From Acinetobacter sp. WCHA55 (lineage in GTDB: Bacteria > Pseudomonadota > Gammaproteobacteria > Pseudomonadales > Moraxellaceae), in NCBI RefSeq assembly GCF_002165305.2, contig NZ_CP032286.1:2356001-2420000 (forward strand): 64,000 nt of DNA, written 5' to 3'. This document shows positions 37,840 through 46,884 of the stretch, piece by piece. The notes below the pieces were generated by a model. It saw nothing but the letters and a program-made list of their open reading frames with translations. It ran no database searches and had not been told where the DNA came from. The first letter of the stretch is position 1; the number at the start of each line of letters is the position of its first letter. The position numbers were made by a program, and so were the translations under genes.

Positions 37840-40506
37840 ATGTTTAAAAAAACATTTTTCCAAGTGCATTGGTTTTTGGGAATCACTGCGGGTCTTATCC
37901 TGTCGCTTATGGGCGTCACAGGGGCCATCTATTCCTATGAACAACAAATCTTAAAATGGATGAACCCAGACAGCTATACCGTTCAAGCAACACAAAACAA
38001 TAAATTAACCCCTGCTGATCTGTATCTACATTTCCAAAAACAAGATCCTAGCATCAAAATCAATAGTATTACGATTGCTCAGGAGCCAACCACTTCAAGT
38101 ACAGTCAATATAGAGAAAGAAGGCGCACGTCGTGGTTATAACATGATGGTGAACCCGTATACTGCTGAAGTCTTACCCGAAGTTAAAGGCCGTGAGTTTT
38201 TTAACTTTATTCAACAGTTACACCGTAATTTAACTGTCGGTCCTGTCGGTAAACAAATTACGGGCGCTTGTACCCTCATGCTTATTTTCTTTGTATTGAG
38301 TGGCCTATACTTACGTTGGCCAAAGCGTCATTCCATCAAACAATGGTTTTTTATTAAACCTAAATTGAAAGGACGTAACTTCATTTGGGATTTGCATGCT
38401 GTTGTTGGTACTTGGGTGGTGATCTTTTATCTGATCTTGGCCTGTACAGGACTGTATTGGTCTTATGATTGGTGGCGCGATGGCATGTTCAAAGTGCTTG
38501 GTGTTGAACGCCCACAAGCACAAATGCAAGAAGGACCTCGTCCCAATGCTGATGTAGCTCAAGGCCCACGCGGCGAACAAACTGGTGCTCGTGGTGGAGA
38601 ATCACATGAGCAAGGTCGTGGCGGTCCACAAGGTAAACATACTGCACGTGGCGAACGTGGCCAAGGCGAACAACATGGTGAGCGTAAAGGCTTATCTCCT
38701 GAACAAGTGCAAATTGCTTTAACCCAAACGTGGACAGGCTTTAATGCACAAGTTGGTCGTGACTATTCAACCCTGACCCTAAATATTCCGAAAAAGCCTG
38801 ATGGTACACTTGAGCTTTCATTTGTAGATGCAATTCCACAGCATGAGCGGGCGCGAAACTCAGCGGTCTTCAACTATCAAACTTCAAAAATTGAAAAAAT
38901 GGAGTTGTATGAGCAGAAGAAGCTGAATGAAAAAATCATGAGCAGTATGCTTCCTGTGCACCGTGGTAGCTTCTTTGGCCCAATTTATCAATTCTTTGCT
39001 ATGTTTGCATCATTGATGATGCCACTGTTCTTTGTAACGGGTTGGATGCTATATCTAAAACGTCGTAAGCAGAAGAAACTGACCCAACAAGCCCGTGGTG
39101 GAGCGTTGAATGTTCCAGTTGATCCAAATGCGAAACCGTGGCTGATTGCCTATGCAACCCAAACGGGTGTTTCTGAGCAAATCGCTTGGCGTACTGCAAC
39201 CAGCTTACAAGAAGCAAGACAGCCAGTAAGTGTAAAAGCGGTGCAACACTTAACACTTGATGACTTAAAAACGGTCGAACAAGTCCTTTTTATTGCAAGT
39301 ACTTATGGCACAGGTGAAGCACCTGACTTAGCTAGTAGTTTTGAAAAGAAATTTTTAAATACAACTTTGGATTTGTCACACCTTCACTATGCCGTATTGG
39401 CTTTAGGCTCTCAAGAATACCCTGACTCCTATTGTAGTTTTGGGCATCGCATTGACCATTGGTTAAAAGCCAATGGAGCGCATACTTTATTTGCAACCAT
39501 TGAAGTCAATAATGCAGACAACTGCGATATTCAGCGTTGGAATAGTGCTCTTGCCTCTGCAACAAAGCTTGAACTGCAAGCCATGAATATTGACAAAACC
39601 TTTGATCAATGGACATTGGCACACCGTGAAGTACTTAATCCAAACAGTGTCGGAGCACATGCCTATAATATTGAGCTCAAAACCAACTTCGATGCAACAT
39701 GGCAAGCTGGTGACATTGCCGAAGTTCAGCCAGGTAACAGCACCGCACGTATCCAAGCCTTTATGCAAAAGCATCACATTGCAGCACAAACCATCGTTGA
39801 GTCTTTAGCCATTTCGATTGAGCAAGCACTTTGGGATAAGAACCTCAGCATAGAAGTTGAACCTTTTGCCAACTTGGAACATTTACTGGAACAATTGAGT
39901 CCTTTACCTACACGTGAATATTCGATTGCAAGTGTACCGACTCAACAAGTGCTACGTTTGGTCGTTCGCCAACAGCAAGATACAGAAGGTGAACTGGGCT
40001 TAGGTTCTGGTTGGTTAACCCAACATGCAGAGCTTCAGCAACCTATCGCACTACGTATTCGTACCAATGAATCATTCCACTTAATCAATGACAACCGTCC
40101 TATCATTTGTATTGGGAATGGCACAGGCATAGCAGGCTTAATGAGTCTACTCCATGCACGTACCCGTCTAGACTATACGCAAAACTGGTTGATCTTTGGT
40201 GAGCGTCAACGTGAACATGATTTCTTCTATCAAACTACAATTGAAGCATGGCAAACCACAGGTATGCTACAGCGCTTAGATTTGGCCTTCTCACGAGACC
40301 AAGCAGAGAAAGTTTATGTACATCATAAACTGCGTGAACAAGCCACAGAGCTTAAAGCATGGGTTGAGAATGGTGCCATCATTTATGTCTGCGGTAGCAT
40401 TAATGGTATGGCGAGCGATGTTGATGCTGCCCTCATTGAAATCTTAGGCGAAGAAAAATTAGATCAACTCCGCCAAGAAGGTCGTTACCGTCGTGATGTT
40501 TATTAA
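37840..40506 (+). CDS. PepSY-flavodoxin-FNR membrane reductase (ferric-siderophore reductase type)
   Basis: About 888 residues from ATG 37840 (a TTG at 37804 opens the frame but is unlikely). PepSY-associated membrane region with four helices (about 5-400): FQVHWFLGITAGLILSLMG, the conserved LHRNLTVG His and LHAVVGTWVVIFYL. A hydrophilic Gly/Arg/Gln/His-rich insert sits at about 225-290. Then a flavodoxin domain (YATQTGVSEQIAWRTA, near 438) and an FNR-like NAD(P)H domain (REYSIASVP for flavin, IGNGTGIAGL and WLIFGERQREHDFFY). Electrons should pass from NADPH through flavins across the inner membrane to ferric-siderophore. The Fur box supports an iron role. Confidence 0.88.
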   Translation: MFKKTFFQVHWFLGITAGLILSLMGVTGAIYSYEQQILKWMNPDSYTVQATQNNKLTPADLYLHFQKQDPSIKINSITIAQEPTTSSTVNIEKEGARRGYNMMVNPYTAEVLPEVKGREFFNFIQQLHRNLTVGPVGKQITGACTLMLIFFVLSGLYLRWPKRHSIKQWFFIKPKLKGRNFIWDLHAVVGTWVVIFYLILACTGLYWSYDWWRDGMFKVLGVERPQAQMQEGPRPNADVAQGPRGEQTGARGGESHEQGRGGPQGKHTARGERGQGEQHGERKGLSPEQVQIALTQTWTGFNAQVGRDYSTLTLNIPKKPDGTLELSFVDAIPQHERARNSAVFNYQTSKIEKMELYEQKKLNEKIMSSMLPVHRGSFFGPIYQFFAMFASLMMPLFFVTGWMLYLKRRKQKKLTQQARGGALNVPVDPNAKPWLIAYATQTGVSEQIAWRTATSLQEARQPVSVKAVQHLTLDDLKTVEQVLFIASTYGTGEAPDLASSFEKKFLNTTLDLSHLHYAVLALGSQEYPDSYCSFGHRIDHWLKANGAHTLFATIEVNNADNCDIQRWNSALASATKLELQAMNIDKTFDQWTLAHREVLNPNSVGAHAYNIELKTNFDATWQAGDIAEVQPGNSTARIQAFMQKHHIAAQTIVESLAISIEQALWDKNLSIEVEPFANLEHLLEQLSPLPTREYSIASVPTQQVLRLVVRQQQDTEGELGLGSGWLTQHAELQQPIALRIRTNESFHLINDNRPIICIGNGTGIAGLMSLLHARTRLDYTQNWLIFGERQREHDFFYQTTIEAWQTTGMLQRLDLAFSRDQAEKVYVHHKLREQATELKAWVENGAIIYVCGSINGMASDVDAALIEILGEEKLDQLRQEGRYRRDVY

Positions 40507-40524
40507 ACATTAAATCAAGATAAG

Positions 40525-40553
40525 AAAACCGAGCCACAGTGCTCGGTTTTTTT
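40525..40553 (+). terminator. Terminator of the PepSY reductase
   Basis: AAAACCGAGC, loop CACAGT, GCTCGGTTTT, then TTT; 18 bases past the stop. Confidence 0.9.
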
Positions 40554-40602
40554 ATATATAAATTTGCTAAAATCCATGCAAAGCCTAAACTCACAAGCCT
40601 AC

Positions 40603-41381
40603 ATGCAAAAATCAAAAAGAATCATTAGTTTTATCATCGGTTCATTACTTTTCGCAGATGGCTTGTATTTTATTTTACAACTACACTTTGATTTCGGCAT
40701 CCTCCTGCCTTTATTTATTGGATTAGGTCTGCTGATTTATGCACTCACCGCCCCTAGGCTTAGGGCTTATATTCAAACCAATAAAATCCGACAATCAATA
40801 TGGCGTTACACTTGGCTATTTTCTTGCTATGGATTTGTAGTTTAGCCATTTTCTTTCTCTTTTTAAAATTTTCAAATGAACAAAACGTACCCCATGTCAA
40901 TGCACCCGCCGTTTTAGTTCTTGGCAGTGGGCTAAAGCACGGTAAACCAAGTCCAACCTTAGCCAGTCGCCTAGATCAGGCGGCTCATTACGTAAAACAA
41001 TATCCAGAAACTATTCTTGTTGTAAGTGGTGGGCTATCTCCACAGCAGAACATCAGCGAAGCCAACGCAATGCGTCAATATTTGGTGGATCAACACCATA
41101 TTCCAGCCCATCGCATCTACACCGAAGAACAAAGTACCAGTACAGAGTTAAACCTGTTCAATAGCAAAAAGATTTTAGCTCAACAACATATCTCTATTGA
41201 ACAACCGATTGCGATTGTCACCAGCGATTTCCACATTCCACGTAGTCGTGCGATTGCAATTCGCCAAGGTTATCAATCACCCATCATGATCGGTGCTAAA
41301 ACACCACTTGAAACTCGCTATAACGCAAGGTTACGGGAGTATTTTGCCTTTATTAGCGGTTGGCTACTCAACGAATACTAA
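40603..41381 (+). pseudogene. DUF218 (YdcF/SanA-like) membrane protein, frameshifted
   Basis: The first frame (from ATG 40603) gives two helices and RQSIWRYTW, then runs off and stops at 40845. The second frame (open from 40800) picks up FLLWICSLAIFFLFL, then the DUF218 core: VLVLGSGLKHGKPSPTLASRLDQAAHYV, VVSGG, SEANAM, E-x-S-T-S-T-E-L-N and TSDFHIPRSRAI. Adding one T to the four-T run at 40819-40822 restores a single reading frame of about 260 residues. Either the gene is truly broken, or it is phase-variable, or the base is a sequencing error. Intact relatives act in envelope biogenesis. Confidence 0.7.
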
Positions 41382-41395
41382 AGCAAAACAACATA

Positions 41396-41857
41396 TTAAT
41401 GCAGACGAATATGTCGTGGTGAAGGTAATTGTAATTGCTTGAATAAATCAGGCTTTTGTATCGAAAACTGATACAGATAATTTTTAATATCTAATAGTAA
41501 TTTTTCAGGAGCAACCAAAACATTCTGCCCTTCTGGTGTTAAATTCATCGACACTGTCGTATTTTCAACACGTAAAAAAGGAATCACTTTTTCAACCAAG
41601 TCCGTTAAACCAATACTCTGAATTTCATAACCGGCCCAATTATCTTTCACTAAAAGCTGTGCTAAGCCTTTACTCTGCCACACCGCAAATGAACGCTGTC
41701 CAGTTGGTGTAGCACAGAGTGCCCACCCATCATGATACAACGCCAAAACATGGCCCTGATGCACAATAGTTTCAATAAAAAGGCGATAAACTTGGAGAGG
41801 ATCGTAAGCAGTATTTTGGTTTTTAGATGCAGCTTTGCGTTGATATGGATTTCTCAT
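41396..41857 (-). CDS. DUF2750-like protein
   Basis: 153 residues, soluble. GHVLALYHDGWALCATPTGQRSFAVWQSKGLAQLL resembles the core of DUF2750 proteins (W-x-L near the start and a vWPh-like stretch). No catalytic motif and no known role. Lies just downstream of the tRNA block in its direction of transcription but is separated by about 85 bases. Confidence 0.7.
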   Translation of the reverse strand: MRNPYQRKAASKNQNTAYDPLQVYRLFIETIVHQGHVLALYHDGWALCATPTGQRSFAVWQSKGLAQLLVKDNWAGYEIQSIGLTDLVEKVIPFLRVENTTVSMNLTPEGQNVLVAPEKLLLDIKNYLYQFSIQKPDLFKQLQLPSPRHIRLH

Positions 41858-41942
41858 AAATCTGTCATGTTTTAAAATTATTATTGCACAGAAGTGTATG
41901 AAAACAGCTTGAGATAAGCAAGGTTTTTACGACTAGGGAATA

Positions 41943-42018
41943 TGGTGGGCGCTGACGGGATCGAACCGCCGACATTCTGCTTGTAAGGCAGACGCTCTAC
42001 CAACTGAGCTAAGCGCCC
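41943..42018 (-). tRNA. tRNA-Val (UAC)
   Basis: 76 bases including encoded CCA; cloverleaf with GGGCGCT / AGCGCCC acceptor and anticodon loop CTTACAA. Identical to the other four Val copies. The last gene of the array in transcription order. Confidence 0.97.
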
Positions 42019-42106
42019 TTGAGAAGTAAAAATAGCATTGCTATTTTTATGATGCAAGAAAGAAATCTTGCTTGATTCCATTTACTAGCACAAGGGATCT
42101 AGGAAA

Positions 42107-42183
42107 TGGCGCAGCGGACGGGGCTCGAACCCGCGACCCCCGGCGTGACAGGCCGGTATTCTAACCAACTGAACTACCGCTGC
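42107..42183 (-). tRNA. tRNA-Asp (GUC)
   Basis: 77 bases with encoded CCA; acceptor GCAGCGG / CCGCTGC, anticodon loop CTGTCAC. Confidence 0.97.
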
Positions 42184-42233
42184 AACGGTAATTGCGAATG
42201 CAATTAGGGTCATTAAGCTTTACAGCTTGAATA

Positions 42234-42309
42234 TGGTGGGCGCTGACGGGATCGAACCGCCGACATTCTGCTTGTAAGGCAGACGCTCTACCAACTGAGC
42301 TAAGCGCCC
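42234..42309 (-). tRNA. tRNA-Val (UAC)
   Basis: 76-base copy, same as the others, encoded CCA. Confidence 0.97.
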
Positions 42310-42372
42310 TGATTTAAGATTGTCAGTCTTAGTGTTCAAATTTAAGCTCAGGAACTTAAATTTATATTTAAA
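42310..42372 (-). repeat. Intergenic spacer, copy A (paired with 42536-42603)
   Basis: Shares GATT(T)AAGATTGTCAGTCTTA and CTCAGGAACTTAAATTTA with the spacer at 42536-42603. Contains the short inverted repeats TAAGA/TCTTA and AAATTTAAG/CTTAAATTT, possible processing hairpins. Repetition of the spacer shows that a Val-Asp unit was tandemly duplicated. Confidence 0.75.
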
Positions 42373-42449
42373 TGGCGCAGCGGACGGGGCTCGAACCCGC
42401 GACCCCCGGCGTGACAGGCCGGTATTCTAACCAACTGAACTACCGCTGC
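42373..42449 (-). tRNA. tRNA-Asp (GUC)
   Basis: 77-base copy with encoded CCA. Confidence 0.97.
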
Positions 42450-42459
42450 GTCGTAAATA

Positions 42460-42535
42460 TGGTGGGCGCTGACGGGATCGAACCGCCGACATTCTGCTTG
42501 TAAGGCAGACGCTCTACCAACTGAGCTAAGCGCCC
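42460..42535 (-). tRNA. tRNA-Val (UAC)
   Basis: 76-base copy; only ten bases separate it from the Asp gene at 42373. Confidence 0.97.
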
Positions 42536-42603
42536 TGATTAAGATTGTCAGTCTTAGATTTTAAACTTAAGCTCAGGAACTTAAATTTAATTGATTCTTT
42601 GAA
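42536..42603 (-). repeat. Intergenic spacer, copy B (paired with 42310-42372)
   Basis: Near-copy of the spacer at 42310-42372 with a different right end; see that entry. Confidence 0.75.
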
Positions 42604-42680
42604 TGGCGCAGCGGACGGGGCTCGAACCCGCGACCCCCGGCGTGACAGGCCGGTATTCTAACCAACTGAACTACCGCTGC
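42604..42680 (-). tRNA. tRNA-Asp (GUC)
   Basis: 77-base copy with encoded CCA. Confidence 0.97.
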
Positions 42681-42693
42681 ATCGCAAAAAATC

Positions 42694-42769
42694 TGGTGGG
42701 CGCTGACGGGATCGAACCGCCGACATTCTGCTTGTAAGGCAGACGCTCTACCAACTGAGCTAAGCGCCC
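42694..42769 (-). tRNA. tRNA-Val (UAC)
   Basis: 76-base copy with encoded CCA. Confidence 0.97.
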
Positions 42770-42790
42770 TCATTAAGGATTTTGTATAAA

Positions 42791-42867
42791 TGGCGCAGCG
42801 GACGGGGCTCGAACCCGCGACCCCCGGCGTGACAGGCCGGTATTCTAACCAACTGAACTACCGCTGC
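42791..42867 (-). tRNA. tRNA-Asp (GUC)
   Basis: 77-base copy with encoded CCA. Followed in transcription order by Val. Confidence 0.97.
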
Positions 42868-42916
42868 ACTTACACAAAGTCACCAATGTGGTACAAACAA
42901 TATTAAAAATCTTAAG

Positions 42917-42993
42917 TGGCGCAGCGGACGGGGCTCGAACCCGCGACCCCCGGCGTGACAGGCCGGTATTCTAACCAACTGAACTACCGCTGC
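42917..42993 (-). tRNA. tRNA-Asp (GUC)
   Basis: 77-base copy; the only place where two Asp genes are adjacent, so a Val copy may have been lost or an Asp gained here. Confidence 0.97.
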
Positions 42994-43018
42994 ACGTAAG
43001 ATCTTTAACGTAAAGGCT

Positions 43019-43094
43019 TGGTGGGCGCTGACGGGATCGAACCGCCGACATTCTGCTTGTAAGGCAGACGCTCTACCAACTGAGCTAAGCGCCC
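43019..43094 (-). tRNA. tRNA-Val (UAC), first gene of the array
   Basis: 76-base copy nearest the promoter at 43122-43149. Confidence 0.97.
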
Positions 43095-43121
43095 TTAACG
43101 TCTTTATCGTTTGTGAGGTGC

Positions 43122-43149
43122 ATTATAGAGAATCTTTACAGGCTGTCAA
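43122..43149 (-). promoter_or_regulatory. Sigma-70 promoter of the tRNA array
   Basis: Minus strand TTGACA (43144-43149) and TATAAT (43122-43127), both perfect consensus, 16-base spacer, about 28 bases before the first tRNA. A C-rich discriminator (GCACCTC) follows rather than a GC-stretch. It should drive all ten tRNA genes. Confidence 0.85.
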
Positions 43150-43401
43150 ACGCTTTTCGGCTTGTTTTCACTTTTTTGCAATCGAGTGATTAAAAAATAG
43201 GTCAAATGGTATAAAAATAAGTATTTTCTGTATGTTATTTAACATATTTGCGAAAATTAAAATGATTATTCCCTAAATTTTTTTTCCTCAAAATACACAG
43301 TTTCTATGATTAATCCTCTTCTTCTATTGAATATTGATATTTTTAAATTACAGCGTTGAATACTCCATAAAATAAGCTTGCACATTTTTTAACAGCTCAT
43401 T
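43150..43401. other. Gene-free stretch between the tRNA promoter and the L,D-transpeptidase gene
   Basis: About 250 very AT-rich bases. No frame, RNA gene or clear terminator seen; the A/T-rich segment next to the promoter may act as an UP element. Confidence 0.4.
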
Positions 43402-43905
43402 TTATATTTCAAGTTTATGTTCAGAAATATAAACCAGTGCATTGCAATCAATTAATTCAAATAACTCTATAACATCCGTATTACGCATACGAATACAGCC
43501 ATGCGACATCGGCATCCCCATTGGTTCACTATCTGGTGTTCCATGAATATAGATATAACGTTGATAGGTATCGCAGCCTTCCCCGCGATTAAAGCCCTCT
43601 TCTAAACCGCTCAGCCATAAAATCCGAGACAAAATCCAGTCCCGCTCAGGAAACTGCTTGGCTAAATCGGTATTGTAAACCTCCCCTGTAGGCTTTCGAG
43701 CGATAAAAACGGCATTTTTAGGTTGCTCAGCACCATGCTTCTCAGCAACGAGATGCCACCCCCGCGGCGTTTTACCACTATTTTCAGTTTCGCCAATGCC
43801 ATTTTTCCCCGACGAGATCAGATAAAATTTATTCTTTTTAGGCAGCATTAAAGTCTGTTCAGCCAAATCAATCAAGACGTCTGCATCAGCAATTACATAA
43901 GACAT
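43402..43905 (-). CDS. L,D-transpeptidase (YkuD) domain protein without signal peptide
   Basis: 167 residues, one YkuD domain with catalytic motif HGTP-x-SHGCIRM (Cys nucleophile near 139). There is no signal peptide or membrane anchor, unlike cell-wall crosslinking enzymes. It therefore fits the cytoplasmic L,D-carboxypeptidase ElsL described in A. baumannii, which trims recycled muropeptide tetrapeptides; that identity is inference. Its ATG overlaps the ybaN stop by one base (TGATG), so the pair is translationally coupled. Confidence 0.88.
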   Translation of the reverse strand: MSYVIADADVLIDLAEQTLMLPKKNKFYLISSGKNGIGETENSGKTPRGWHLVAEKHGAEQPKNAVFIARKPTGEVYNTDLAKQFPERDWILSRILWLSGLEEGFNRGEGCDTYQRYIYIHGTPDSEPMGMPMSHGCIRMRNTDVIELFELIDCNALVYISEHKLEI

Positions 43906-44297
43906 CAGTTGTCCTCTATTTGTTTTTTATCTATTACTGCATTTGGTTCTGGGCGGAACCATAACCATATTGCGACAAGCAACATGGTCGTATTGGTAAA
44001 TAATTTCACTAAAAATGGAGCATTGGTGAGTAGCATGAGCAGACCACTGATCAACATCATGATACTGGCAAACCACTTCGCTTTACGTGGTACAGTGCCA
44101 TTGGCACGCCATGCTCTTAACGTTGCGCCATATTTTGGATGGTTGAGTAACCAGGCATCCATTTGTGGCCAACCCTTAGATGCAGCCCAAGCTGCCAAGA
44201 TCAGAAAAACAGTGGTTGGCATACCCGGCAACAGCGCACCGATGAAGCCTAGGATGACAAAGATCACCACTAAACAACGCCAAAACAACGTTTTCAT
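43905..44297 (-). CDS. ybaN: YbaN/DUF454 inner-membrane protein
   Basis: 130 residues with four hydrophobic segments. FIGALLPGMPTTVFLILAAWAASK followed by WLLNHPKYGATLRAWRANGTVPRKAK is the DUF454 signature. Function unknown. Couples by stop-start overlap to the YkuD protein, suggesting a shared envelope role. Confidence 0.9.
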   Translation of the reverse strand: MKTLFWRCLVVIFVILGFIGALLPGMPTTVFLILAAWAASKGWPQMDAWLLNHPKYGATLRAWRANGTVPRKAKWFASIMMLISGLLMLLTNAPFLVKLFTNTTMLLVAIWLWFRPEPNAVIDKKQIEDN

Positions 44298-44394
44298 ACC
44301 ACTTTCCTGAGCACCGAATTGCGGTAGTATAAAGTGTTTTTTAAGTTTATCCGTTGTCCTTCTGCATATTTAGCTTCTTTTTTAAGGCATTCAC

Positions 44395-45273
44395 ATGCAT
44401 CTCATTTCACAGCATCAGTTATTCGAACCTTGGCTCCAATTCAAACATCCATTGGTTCGCCAGTTGGCTTTTGCTGTAGCTAGTCCAAATATTTTATCTG
44501 CACCACCTTCCGAACTCGCTATAGTTCATGCTTTTCTTTTTCATCCAAGTGAGCACTGGCAACAACACTTCCATACCTATTTATCTCGCCTTAAACAGCT
44601 CGATCAAGACCCGAAAGAACTTGAAGATTTTATGGCTCAACTGAAAAGTACCCGTTTGGGTCTGCGCTTTGAAATGTTCATCTGGTTTTGGTTACTAGAT
44701 CATCACTATCATCCATATGAGTTATTGGGGCATAGTATTCAAATCATTGATGGTGCTCGGACTACAGGTGAGCTAGACTTTTTAATTAAAAATACCGAAA
44801 CCAATCAAGTCGAGCATTGGGAAGTCGCGTTGAAATATTATTTAGGTGAAGCAGATCTAAGCTTAACCACATGGTATGGTTTGAATCGTACCGATACTTT
44901 AAATAGAAAATTAAAACACTTTACCCATAAACAGTTTCAATTCCAGCAAGCTTTAGACACAGACATTCAAGTTCGCTTTGCCGTTGTAAAAGGGCAACTC
45001 TTTCTCCCTCTAACAAATGGTTTCACAGCAGTTGATGCTTTAAACCCATACTCCCTCCCCAATTGGCTCAACCCAGACCGTCGACTAGGCACTTGGGGTA
45101 ACGTCATTCCAAAGGCCGACTTGAATTACTATCGCCTACAACGCCAAGAGTGGATTTGCCCAAATGCTGAAGTCAGCAGCCAAATGGCACATTGGTGGAC
45201 CAATGGACTGTACTTACAAAATCAAAACAATCAGTTTTATATGTACAGAAATCCAAATTTGATTTTAACTTGA
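44395..45273 (+). CDS. DUF1853 family protein
   Basis: 292 residues, soluble. The central GARTTGELDFLIKNTETNQVEHWEVALKYYLG stretch has the D-x(n)-E-x-K arrangement of PD-(D/E)XK nucleases, as noted for DUF1853. No activity is established. AAGG precedes the ATG. Divergent from ybaN. Confidence 0.85.
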   Translation: MHLISQHQLFEPWLQFKHPLVRQLAFAVASPNILSAPPSELAIVHAFLFHPSEHWQQHFHTYLSRLKQLDQDPKELEDFMAQLKSTRLGLRFEMFIWFWLLDHHYHPYELLGHSIQIIDGARTTGELDFLIKNTETNQVEHWEVALKYYLGEADLSLTTWYGLNRTDTLNRKLKHFTHKQFQFQQALDTDIQVRFAVVKGQLFLPLTNGFTAVDALNPYSLPNWLNPDRRLGTWGNVIPKADLNYYRLQRQEWICPNAEVSSQMAHWWTNGLYLQNQNNQFYMYRNPNLILT

Positions 45274-45430
45274 TTTTTCAGAAGTTACTTTATACAAAAA
45301 TACATAACGCAACACACAGTTACTTATCTCCTGCAAAACCATGCTATTTTTTAAAGTGTTTATTTTTTAATCTCTAACTACATCAGAACAAAATCATTTG
45401 ATGAATACACTAAAAATTTTGGAGACAGCG

Positions 45431-45571
45431 ATGAAAAAAATTGTTTTAGGTTCACTGGTGATGCTTTTTGTTTTAACAGGCTGTAATACCGTGGCCGGTG
45501 TAGGGAAAGATGTGTCCAAAGTAGGCGATGTCGTGACCAACTCTGCTGATAAAACTGCTGATAAATTATAA
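45431..45571 (+). CDS. Entericidin-like small lipoprotein
   Basis: 46 residues: MKKIVLGSLVMLFVLTGC has a lipobox LTGC (Cys 18), then NTVAGVGKDVSKVGDVV and TNSADKTADKL. This is the entericidin A/B family pattern of tiny amphipathic lipoproteins. GGAG sits six bases before ATG, and a hairpin terminator follows. Role in stress or cell-lysis balance is known only for E. coli relatives. Confidence 0.85.
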   Translation: MKKIVLGSLVMLFVLTGCNTVAGVGKDVSKVGDVVTNSADKTADKL

Positions 45572-45590
45572 TCTGCTTGTAAGTCCCATA

Positions 45591-45620
45591 AACCTTATCT
45601 AAACGATAAGGTTTTTTTAT
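45591..45620 (+). terminator. Terminator of the entericidin-like gene
   Basis: AACCTTATC, loop TAAAC, GATAAGGTT, then TTTTTT. Confidence 0.88.
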
Positions 45621-45685
45621 TGTTAAGTTTCGCATTCCAGAGATTAATCGCCTATTATAGTGCCGACTGTTTTATTGACTTTGAA

Positions 45686-46825
45686 ATGCGCATGACCTCT
45701 TCTGCTACTCTCGATTTAAGCCTCCAACTTTTACGTCAGCCATCGGTTACACCTGTGGACCACAACTGTCAAAATATTATGGCTGAACGCTTAAAAAAAA
45801 TTGGTTTCAACATTGAGTCTATGCGCTTTGATGATGTTGATAATCTATGGGCGCGAAAAGGCACCGAAGCACCTGTATTCTGCTTTGCGGGTCATACCGA
45901 CGTCGTTCCTACAGGTAATTTGGATGCTTGGAACTCAGACCCATTTGCCCCAGAAATTCGTGATGGCAAACTTTATGGTCGTGGTAGTGCAGACATGAAA
46001 ACCGCCTTGGCCGCAATGGTGGTTGCTTCTGAGCGCTTTGTTGCAAAACACCCAAATCATAAAGGCTCAATTGCGTTCCTCATCACCTCAGATGAAGAAG
46101 GCCCATCGATCAATGGCACAGTCAAAGTGATCGAAACACTCGAAGCCCGTAATGAAAAAATGAAGTGGTGTTTGGTGGGTGAACCTTCAAGTACACATCA
46201 ACTCGGTGATATTGTTAAAAATGGTCGTCGTGGTTCACTCAATGCAGTACTGACAGTGAAAGGAAAACAAGGTCACGTGGCTTATCCACATTTGGCCATT
46301 AACCCAATTCACATGGCATCTAAAGCCGTTGCTGAACTTTGTGATACGGTTTGGGATCAGGGCAACGAATACTTCCCTGCGACGTCTTTCCAAGTGTCAA
46401 ATATTCAAGCTGGTACAGGGGCAACCAATGTCGTTCCAGGCACCATGACCGTAACTTTTAATTTCCGTTATTCAACTGAATTGACCGCTGAAGAATTAAA
46501 AGCACGTGTTTTAGAGATTTTGGATCGTCATGGTTTAGTCTACGACATTAAATGGACGCACTCAGGCTTACCATTCTTGACGCCAGTGGGTGAGTTGGTG
46601 AATGCTGCTAAAAATGCCATTCGTAATGTGACTGGTGTAGAAACTGAGCTTTCAACCTCAGGCGGAACATCTGATGGTCGCTTTATTGCTCCTACGGGTG
46701 CTCAAGTACTTGAACTTGGTGTACTCAATGCCAGCATCCATCAAATTGATGAGCATGTGAATGTCGCTGATCTTGAACCACTTGCTGAAATTTACGAACA
46801 AATTTTAGAAGGCCTTTTGGCATAA
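45686..46825 (+). CDS. dapE: Succinyl-diaminopimelate desuccinylase
   Basis: 379 residues from ATG 45686 (a second ATG two codons on is also possible; upstream frame is unlikely). M20 metallopeptidase: [11 protein letters not shown] (His and catalytic Asp), GRGSADMKT (metal Asp), SDEEGP (catalytic and metal Glu), GEPSS and the C-terminal HQIDEHV His. Lid domain about 180-290. Converts N-succinyl-LL-diaminopimelate in lysine and peptidoglycan synthesis. Own bidirectional terminator. Confidence 0.95.
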   Translation: MRMTSSATLDLSLQLLRQPSVTPVDHNCQNIMAERLKKIGFNIESMRFDDVDNLWARKGTEAPVFCFAGHTDVVPTGNLDAWNSDPFAPEIRDGKLYGRGSADMKTALAAMVVASERFVAKHPNHKGSIAFLITSDEEGPSINGTVKVIETLEARNEKMKWCLVGEPSSTHQLGDIVKNGRRGSLNAVLTVKGKQGHVAYPHLAINPIHMASKAVAELCDTVWDQGNEYFPATSFQVSNIQAGTGATNVVPGTMTVTFNFRYSTELTAEELKARVLEILDRHGLVYDIKWTHSGLPFLTPVGELVNAAKNAIRNVTGVETELSTSGGTSDGRFIAPTGAQVLELGVLNASIHQIDEHVNVADLEPLAEIYEQILEGLLA

Positions 46826-46841
46826 GTATTCAAAATCACAT

Positions 46842-46871
46842 AAAAAAGGAACTCAATTGAGTTCCTTTTTT
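46842..46871. terminator. Bidirectional terminator between dapE and the chemosensory operon
   Basis: AAAAAAGGAACTC, AATT, GAGTTCCTTTTTT; perfect palindrome with runs on both sides, fitting two convergent transcripts. Confidence 0.9.
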
Positions 46872-46884
46872 ATTACATTCAAAC

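Noticed and set aside
41881..42081. Short open frames across the tRNA genes
   Set aside because: They lie inside tRNA sequence, lack ribosome sites and resemble no protein.
41943..43094. Regular repeats suggesting a CRISPR array
   Set aside because: Repeat units are complete tRNA-Val and tRNA-Asp genes with unequal spacers; no cas genes are near.
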